Shown here piece after piece: positions 57,312 to 64,000 of a DNA stretch of 64,000 bases. The number at the start of each line of letters is the position of its first letter. The first letter of the stretch is position 1. The translations under genes were made by a program, and so were the position numbers. Under the pieces are notes generated by a model. That model saw nothing but the letters and a program-made list of their open reading frames with translations, ran no database searches and was not told the DNA's origin. The DNA is from Cervus elaphus (Eukaryota > Chordata > Mammalia > Artiodactyla > Cervidae). The stretch lies in assembly GCF_910594005.1 (NCBI RefSeq), contig NC_057820.1, forward strand, positions 2,609,001 through 2,673,000, in the 5' to 3' direction.

Positions 57312-58468
57312 TGGCAATGATTGCTTGGATCTGATACCGAAAGCACCAGCAATAAAGGCAAAAACAGAGAAGTGGGATTACACCAAACTAAAAGAATTCT
57401 TCACAGCAAAGGCATCATCAACAGAATTAAAAAAACAACAGCAAAAATCCATGGAATGGAAGAAAACATTTGCAAACCACACATCTGATAAGGAGTCAAT
57501 ATCCAAAATATATAAGGAACTCCTATAATTCAATAGTAAAGCAACACCACCAACAGCAAAGCAGATAACCCAACTAAAATGCAAAGGACTTGAACAGATG
57601 TTTCTCCAAAGAAGACAGACAAATGGCCAGCAGCTATATAAAAAGATGCTCAACTCTACAAAAGGGAAATGCAAATCAAAAGCACGATGAGATACCACCA
57701 CCTCGCTCACACCTGTTAGAATGGATATTATCGCCAGAGGAGAGGGGAGAAAGGAAAAAATATTGGTGTTGATGTAGAAAACTTGGAAACCTGTGCACTT
57801 TTGATGGAGTCTAAATGAATACAACCATTGTGGAAAACAGAATGGTAATTCCTCAAAAAAGTAAACTATCAATCCCACTTCCGGGTCTTTATCCAAAGGA
57901 AATGAAGTCAGCATCTCAAAGAGATAGCCACCTATATTCACTGCTGCTGCTGCTGCTGCTAAGTCACGTCAGTCGTGTCCGACTCTGTGCGACCCCACAC
58001 ACGGCCGCCCACTAGGCTCCCCCGTCCCTGGGATTCTCCAGGCAAGAACGCTGGAGTGGGTTGCCATTTCCTTCTCCAGCGCGTGAAAGTGAAAAGTGAA
58101 AGTGAAGTCGCTCAGTCGTGTCCGACTCTTAGCGACCCCATGGACTGCAGCCCACCAGGCTCCTCCGTCCATGGGATTTTCCAGGCAAGAGTACTGGAGC
58201 GGGTTGCCATTGCCTTCTCCGATATTCACTGCAGCATTTTCAAAATAGTCAAGATATAGGCAGAAGCAGAGTGTCCATCAACAGGTGAGTAGCTAAAGAA
58301 AACTGGTCTCTAGATAGAATGGAATAGTACTCAGCCTTGAAAAAGAAGAAAACCTTGCTTTTGCAGCACCACAGACGGACCTTAAAGAGGTTATGCTGAG
58401 TGAAATGAGCCAGACAGAGAAAGACGAACTGCATGATCTCACATCTACGGGGAATCTAAAAATGGTCG
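57312..58468 (+). mobile_element. L1 ORF2 end and 3' region, split by Bov-A2
   Basis: Sense L1 at 57312-57944 (gatctgataccgaaagcacc; ggaaatgcaaatcaaaagca) and 58222-58468 (gcagcattttcaaaatagtc; gagtgaaatgagccagacag after correction for divergence). It codes for nothing intact; several stops are visible. A Bov-tA follows directly. Confidence 0.85.
57945..58221 (-). mobile_element. Bov-A2 SINE dimer with target duplication
   Basis: (CTG)n tail complement at the left, Bov-A unit, linker gcgtgaaagtgaaaagtgaa, second Bov-A unit ending cattgccttctccg. atattcactgc at 57934-57944 and 58222-58232 is an exact target duplication within L1. Full length. Confidence 0.96.
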
Positions 58469-58680
58469 GATGCAGGGTGGCTCAGGGGTAAAGAATCTGT
58501 CGCCAATGCAGGAGATGCAGGAGACGCAAGTTCAGTCCCTGGGTTGGGAAGATCCTCTGGAGGAGGAAATGGCGACTCACTCCAACACTCTCGTCTGGGC
58601 AATCCCGCGGGCAGAGGCTGGCAGGCTGCAGTCCATAGTGTAGAGCTGGATGTGACTGAGCGACTGAGCACACAGGAGCA
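58469..58680 (+). mobile_element. Bov-tA SINE
   Basis: Diverged head cagggtggctcaggggtaaa, box ttcagtccctgggttgggaa, Bov-A unit to gactgagcgactgagcacac. CpG-rich changes (cgggcagaggctggcagg) make it atypical. Confidence 0.9.
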
Positions 58681-59944
58681 GAGAGAAGGATGGAGGCTGA
58701 TGGGGTGGCGAGGCAGATGGGGAAGGGTTGGTCACAGTGCAGCAGGGAGAACCTTTGCTCTATTACAAGTTAATCACAGCAGGGATGTGAGCTGGGGGTG
58801 GGGGCGGGGACTCGGGCTTCTGGGGAGGAGGCTTCCTTCAGGCAGAGGGCACGGTGCGTGTGAAGGCTCCGAGCCCTGTGGGTCCCCGGCCCCCACCTAC
58901 CCCCCAGGTGGCTGGGGGTTCAGTGAAGTGACAGGCACGGGTCCCAAGATCCCCCGGGGATGGGGCCTTGGGGTCTTTGGCCACTGGCCAGTGTGGAGGG
59001 ACCTTCACAGAGCCAGGCTCTCCTTCCAGATGGTGGGGGTGGGGTCCAGGCCAGGACTCCCCTGGAGAACAGTGGCCTTGACCCCTGCACTCTGGGGACG
59101 TGGAAGATGACAAGGCCGCAACCCCAGAATGAATTAGAACACCGTGGTACAACCGGAAACATCGTGAAAGGTCACGAAACATCAAAGCTATTGACAGAAG
59201 GAAAGTATCGAAGATTTGATTTCGTCAGCCATTTCTTGGCCTATTTTTGCAATATTAACTTTTTAATTAAAATTGACTGCCCAAGACTTTCCAATGGAAC
59301 CAGACCTGCTAAGGTGAAAACAGCGCATTTGCTCCAGGGAATCTTGACCCAGGAAGCTCTCTGGCGCCCCAGAGGAGGGCGTTCCTCCTTTCAAGAGCCG
59401 CCAGTGTCCCCCCTTTTCTCAGGATGAGCCCGTATCTCCCCGCACGGCTCTGTTCTTGTGAGCTGTGCGCGCACCTTACTCAGCCGCCCTGAGCCTCAGT
59501 TTCTTCTCCTGAGAACGGTGCCAACCTCACAGGACCCGGGGGGCAGCCAGGGAGGCTGGTCCACGAACGCGCCCAGCCGGGGCTCTCACACAGGGGGGGC
59601 TCGTCATCACCATCGGCACCACGCTGACCTGTCCTGGGTTCCCACCCGCCCCCGAGGCACCGATGGGCCCCGGGATGCCCCTGCTGCCCGGTGTGCATGC
59701 CTTCAAGCCTGCCCGGCGTCCCTCTCCTGGAATTCTCCCCGGTGGTCCAAACTTGAGCCCATGCTCAGCAGCTCCACCTATCGGGAGCCTTCCCTGAACC
59801 CCCGCTGAATCAGAGGGCTTGCTCTGCTCTCTGGACGCCCCACCCCTGGCCCCTGTGACCCCTCCCCTGACACCCCACTACCCTAAGGCTTCTCTTGTGA
59901 CCCAGCTCAGGCCTAGCACACCGCGCACCCAGGCTCCCACCAAA
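58681..59944. other. Unique DNA with an AT-rich island at about 59100-59330
   Basis: MIR-like gagcctcagtttcttctcct at about 59490. The AT-rich part holds the palindromic core ttttaattaaaa near 59257. No gene was recognised. Confidence 0.45.
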
Positions 59945-60120
59945 GGGAGGGAGGGAGAGAGGGAGACAGAGGAAAGACCCAGGAATAGAGACCCAGAGAT
60001 GCAGAGAGACGGAATGAAAGATTCGCAGAGGGAGACAGGAGACCGCGCAAGTTCTAGGGGCCGAGAGAGACACCAAGAGACGGGGAGACAGAGGAAGGGG
60101 AGAGGGGTGAGGACACAGAG
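59945..60120. repeat. GA-rich low-complexity sequence
   Basis: gggagggagggagagaggga followed by gacagag/gagaga words. Confidence 0.8.
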
Positions 60121-62739
60121 GAGCTGATGAGAAAGACTCGGATCTGATGAGACAGCCGAGTCAGGTGGTCAGAGGCAGGAGATGCACTTGGCCATGGAGG
60201 CGTCAGCCTGCCCATCCATGCCCGCCCAGGGCCTGGGGCCCCCTGGGGAGGTCGGCTGGGGTGGGAGAGACCAGCCTCACCACCAGGGAAGCATCCGTCC
60301 ATCCCCTCGGGTTGGAGAAAGAGACTCGGAGGGGGGGAGAGTGGACCCACACCTTCCTGGGCCCACACCTGCCTCCAGGGTAGTTGAGGGGCGGGGGTGA
60401 TGGGTTGGGCTCCATGGGGTAGCTGTCAGCTGTTTTCAGGGGGCCTGGGCCTGGGGTTGCCCGTTCATCTCCAGCCAAGCCCTCCGTGGAGAAGGCTGGG
60501 AGCGTGAGGCCTGAGTGGGCTGGGGTCACCCTGCGAGAGGGCGGGCCCCCGGGTTGTCGTGGAGAGCAAGAGCCCAGCCTCCGGCTTGCCCAGAAGCACC
60601 CGCGGAGGGCCAGCCCTGCACCCTCGGAGCCCAGGGCGTTTCCTGCCCTGGGGTGGGGACAGGGTGGGGGCTCTTGGGGGGGGTCTGGGGAGGAGGGAAG
60701 CTGGCTTCCACACAGCTGGACAAAAGGAACATGCCTGTTTGCCAACCAGGAAACAGAGATACAGCCTCCCTTGTCCAAGCTGCCCAGGCCTCTAAGCACA
60801 GGCCCTGTGCTTGGTCACCTTGCGCGCCGGGGCTGTTCCTTCTCCGTGGGGCAGTGGGCCGGCCCCTCAGACCGAGGCCATAGGCTGGATGTAGGGCAGC
60901 GGAGAGAGCTCCCCAGTGGAGAGCACGGAAATGTTCGGAGGAAATGACACCTTTCCCTAATGTGCACAACGGCCCCAAAGGCCACAGAAGCTCCAAAGAG
61001 GCAATGGCCCAACCCAGGGCTATCAGGGAGGGCTTCCTGGAGGAAGAGGCAGCACGGACCCCCCCCCCCCGCCGCCCCGAGTCCGAGGGGAAGTAAGGGT
61101 CTGCCGGGCAGCCGATGTGGGGAAGCGCGCTCGGCGTCCCCTCATTCATCACCCCCACGGCTGCCCCCAGGACTCAGAGCAGCTCTGCTGAGCGGTGTGG
61201 GGGAGGGTCCACCCCGGACAGTGTCCCAGTCTGCCCAGGTCCCAGCCTTTCTGTAAGTGACGCCCCCTTCTAAGAGCCAGGCAGGGAGGCCCTGACTCCC
61301 GGCTCTGCCTCCCTGCCCTCCCCTTCATGCTCTGAGCCAGGCCAGGCAGAGGCAGAACTAACCACGCCACCCCCGCCCCTGACTTCATCCTGTTCCTGCT
61401 CAGTTAATGCACTTGACTGAAACAGTTCTGTGGAGGCCAGGCCTGCGTCCTTGTGTGTCCTGAGGGGAGGAAGGCTGTTTTAATCACTGCCCGGTAATCG
61501 AGGCTCACAGAAAAAATACAGACTGGGACGGCGGCCAGAGGGTGATGGGGCTGGGGGCTTAAAGGAGGAAGAGTCTGGCATCTGGTAGAAAGGTATTCAT
61601 CAGGCCTGGCAGCGGGGATCTGGCCCACTCCAATTTCAACAAAGTTGGGGTGGGGTGGGCGGGGTGGGGGGGCAGACGGAAATACCAAGAGGACATGTCT
61701 AGGGAACCCTTCCAGGTCAAGGCCCAGGCAGGTCCAGGCTCCGGGGCTCCCGGCTGAAGTTTGGTCTGGGAGGGCAGGTCCTCGTCAGGGGCGCAACTTC
61801 CCTCAAAGGCATCCGTGGAACCTGGCGGGTGTGCCTAAGATGTGGAATTGAGGATGAGCGCTGAGGATTCAGCACCGTGACGGGGTCCGAGGCCCCGGTA
61901 GCCGGCAGGAGACCCCTCTGGTTCTGGGGCTGCCGGCAGTTTTGCTGCCAGCTCGCGGTCGGCCGTGTCCAAGACTCGCCTTGCCGCCCACCCAGCTAAG
62001 AACCGGGCTGGGGCCTCCAACCACCGGCAGACCCTCCGTCCCACAGGCTGGTCCCAGCGCCCTGGGTCTGGGACGAGACTCCTCCAGGCCATGCTTGGCT
62101 CCCTCTCTCCTGCCCTCCTCCAAGACACACCCAGGTGAGACGACACCAGGACAGTCAGGAAGTTCAGTCCATGCACAGGCAGGAGCCCCAAGTCGGGCTC
62201 CCCAGACCCTGCCCCAGCAGAGCAGCGGTAGCCATGGTCCCATTTCACAGATGGGGCACCTGAGGCGTCCAGGGCCCTGGTGTGCAGAGACCCCAGGCTC
62301 CTAGGCATCCAGGCCGCTCTGATGGCAGAGCCTGAGGATGAACTGGACCCCAGGCACTCCCTACCCGACTGGGGCACGCAGCGGGTCCTTTGCAAACAGA
62401 AATATAAGGTGCTGCCTGAATCTGCCTGGATCCAGAAACTCCGACCGTGTGCTGGGAAGAGCAGGTGGGGTTGAGGTTCCACAGGGGAGCGAGCTGGGGC
62501 CCCTGCCCTCCAGGGCCTGCAGGAGACCCCTGCCCCCCGGCCTGGGCACAGGCAGAGCTAATCTGCCGCTCCCCTCCACCCGGACCCCCACCCCACGGCG
62601 CGCACAGGTGCTTCCTCCCACGGATCTGCAGACTCATGCCGTCCCCGCCGGATCCTGGATCCTCCTCACTTATTACACTTTGATAAGTCTCCGGGCTGGC
62701 TCCCTGCTCGGGAAGGAAGGGTTTTGCTGCCATCTGTGG
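60121..62739. other. Unique GC-rich DNA with weak L2/MIR phrases
   Basis: agggagggcttcctggagga (61025) suggests antisense L2, and catttcacagatggggcacc (62240) suggests antisense MIR. A C10 run lies at 61060-61069. Long frames (for example 61835-62482 minus) show no domain. Confidence 0.45.
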
Positions 62740-62748
62740 GTGGTTTGC

Positions 62749-63061
62749 TTCTCTGGTGGTTCAGCTGGTAAAGAATGTGCCTGTAAGGCAGGAGAGCCTG
62801 GTTCGATTCCTGGGTCAGGAAGACCTGCTGGAGAAGGGATAGGCTACCCACCCCAGTATTCTTAGGCTTCCCTGGTGGCTCAGGCATTCAAGACTCTGCC
62901 TGCAATGCGGGAGACCTGGGAAGATCCCCTGGAGGAGGGCATGGCAACCCACTCCAGTATTCCTGCCTGGAGAATCCCATCGACAGAGGAGCCTGGCGGG
63001 CTACAGTCTGTGGGGTCGCAAAGAGTCAGACATGACTGAGCGGCTGACCTCAGCACAGCCG
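62749..63061 (+). mobile_element. Dimeric Bov-tA SINE
   Basis: Two heads (ggttcagctggtaaagaatg; ggcttccctggtggctcagg) in one insertion. The second lacks part of its B-box region. Target copies gtggtttgc (62740-62748) and gcggtttgc (63062-63070) differ at one base. Confidence 0.93.
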
Positions 63062-63082
63062 GCGGTTTGCCAAAGAGATGGG

Positions 63083-63225
63083 AAAGTGAAAGTGAAAGTT
63101 GCTCCGTCGGGTCCAACTCTTTGGGACCCCATGGACTGTACAGTCCCTGGAATTCTCCAGGCCAGAATCCTGGAGTGGGTAGCCTGTCCCTTCTCCAGCG
63201 GATCTTCCCGACCCAGGGACCTGCT
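63083..63225 (-). mobile_element. Bov-tA/Bov-A fragment
   Basis: gtgaaagtgaaagttgctcc, then gactgtacagtccctggaat and ctccagcggatcttcccgac. The tRNA head is missing. Confidence 0.88.
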
Positions 63226-63246
63226 TTCAACTAGGAGCTTGCGAGG

Positions 63247-63300
63247 GTGGGCGGGAAGGGGAGGGGAGGGAAGGGAAGGGGAAGTGCGGAGGGGGTTTTT
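63247..63300. repeat. (GGGAA)n-like G/A repeat
   Basis: gggaaggggaggggagggaa words; short and imperfect. Confidence 0.8.
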
Positions 63301-63334
63301 GAAGGAAAGAGGGGTCACGGTTTGGACCAGGTCT

Positions 63335-63420
63335 GGGCGCTGATTGTGGCCATGTGACCTCAGGCAGCTTACTTACATCTCTGGGCCTCATTTCCTTTGT
63401 CTATGAAATGGGGGTGACCA
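63335..63420 (+). repeat. MIR SINE relic
   Basis: ggccatgtgacctcaggcag, cttacttacatctctgggcc and tcatttcctttgtctatgaa reproduce the MIR core. Confidence 0.75.
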
Positions 63421-63555
63421 AGCTCACCCCAGAAGGGTAGCAACCATAGAGAGTCACAAAGCTCCCCGCACCCGCTCCCGCCCCAAGGGGCTGCCAGCCC
63501 ACCCAGGCTTTCCTTACAGGCTAAAAGTCTTTCGCTTCTCACTCCCTGCCTCACA

Positions 63556-63603
63556 GTGAAAAAGTGAAAGTTGCAGTTGCTGAGCTGTGTCCGACTCTTC
63601 TTC
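63556..63603 (-). mobile_element. Bov-A 3' tip fragment
   Basis: gtgaaaaagtgaaagttgca then gttgctgagctgtgtccgac, cut off at ctcttct. About 48 bases only. Confidence 0.7.
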
Positions 63604-64000
63604 ATACAGGGACATTGTCAGGGGCAAGGGCGCACGTCTCTCTGAGATAGAGAACTTCCTTCCCTTGTGTGAGAACCACACTTCTCACCAGTATCCACCC
63701 ATCCATTCACTGAATCACTCCAAGTACCAGGCTCCATTCAGGACGTCTGACAGACAGCAGCGCACAGAACAAAATTCCCATCTTTATGGTGCCTGTGCTG
63801 GGAGGAGGCCAGCAGGAAAGAAATCCAATGGGACTTCTAAGTTTTATATATGGTTGCAGGTTGTAACGGGTGTGGGAGGCAAGGGAGGCAGCTAAGAAGA
63901 CGGAGGAGGTGCAGACGTTTAAGCAGAGGCCTTGAGGAAAGGTACTGCAAGCAGAAAGACTTGCACAATGAGGGCAACTTTGGTGACTGTCAGGGGAATA
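63604..64000. other. Unique DNA, possible antisense L2 at the end
   Basis: From about 63905, gcagacgtttaagcagaggc followed by cttgaggaaaggtactgcaa is L2-like. The window ends inside it. Confidence 0.4.

Noticed and set aside
1..64000. CRISPR arrays, operons or bacterial mobile elements
   Set aside because: The window is plainly vertebrate DNA. The tandem arrays found are minisatellites without unique spacers.

Overview
This window is nuclear DNA of a ruminant, most likely a bovid (cattle, sheep, goat or a close relative). The evidence is the repeat content: many Bov-tA SINEs (tRNA-Glu head plus Bov-A unit), two Bov-A2 dimers with a (CTG)n tail, eleven BovB (RTE-clade LINE) fragments, a CHR-2-like cetartiodactyl SINE, ruminant-type L1 3' ends, and older mammalian MIR, L2 and L1M relics. 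The species cannot be fixed from this sequence alone. No intact protein-coding gene, rRNA or functional tRNA was recognised. Most of the unique DNA is GC-rich, so long open frames arise by chance on both strands and were not called as genes.

Layout. 0-9.2 kb: a Bov-tA, a BovB 3' end, a (TG)n array, a small LTR-transcript-like retrocopy with a 15-base target duplication, an internally deleted BovB and MIR/L2 relics. 9.2-11.3 kb: an antisense L1 3' end split by a Bov-tA and by a BovB whose 5' part is inverted. 12-18 kb: SINEs and a BovB 3' end in GC-rich unique DNA. 19.7-24.6 kb: the densest nest, an antisense L1 split by a BovB, a Bov-tA at the same target word, and a second BovB. 25.6-26.1 kb: a degenerate CA/TG/ATGC block. 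27-30 kb: L2, an L1M relic split by BovB, and a possible minus-strand coding exon (29516-30032) whose frame is broken at a run of six C. 31-36 kb: CA and purine minisatellites. 36.6-41.4 kb: SINEs, a paired STAT-like site, CHR-2, a 1.2-kb ancient L1 relic and a BovB 3' end. 42-46 kb: two Bov-tA with exact target duplications, a second inverted BovB (45034-45660) with a target duplication, and a tRNA-Val-like half. 47-48.6 kb: an 85-base duplicated block and a six-copy 72-73-base minisatellite. 50-56.7 kb: tetranucleotide arrays, a BovB 3' end with exact target duplication, and an L1 fragment followed by the longest BovB (1.4 kb). 57.3-58.7 kb: a sense L1 split by a Bov-A2. 59.9-64 kb: GA-rich DNA and more Bov-tA.

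No pathway or gene system can be reconstructed. The window is a record of retroposition. BovB supplied the reverse transcriptase related to the Bov-A-tailed SINEs, and insertion order can be read from nesting. The best leads are the two inverted BovB copies, the two internally deleted BovB copies, the LTR-transcript retrocopy, and the possible coding exon near 29.5-30.0 kb. No undescribed biological system was convincingly found.
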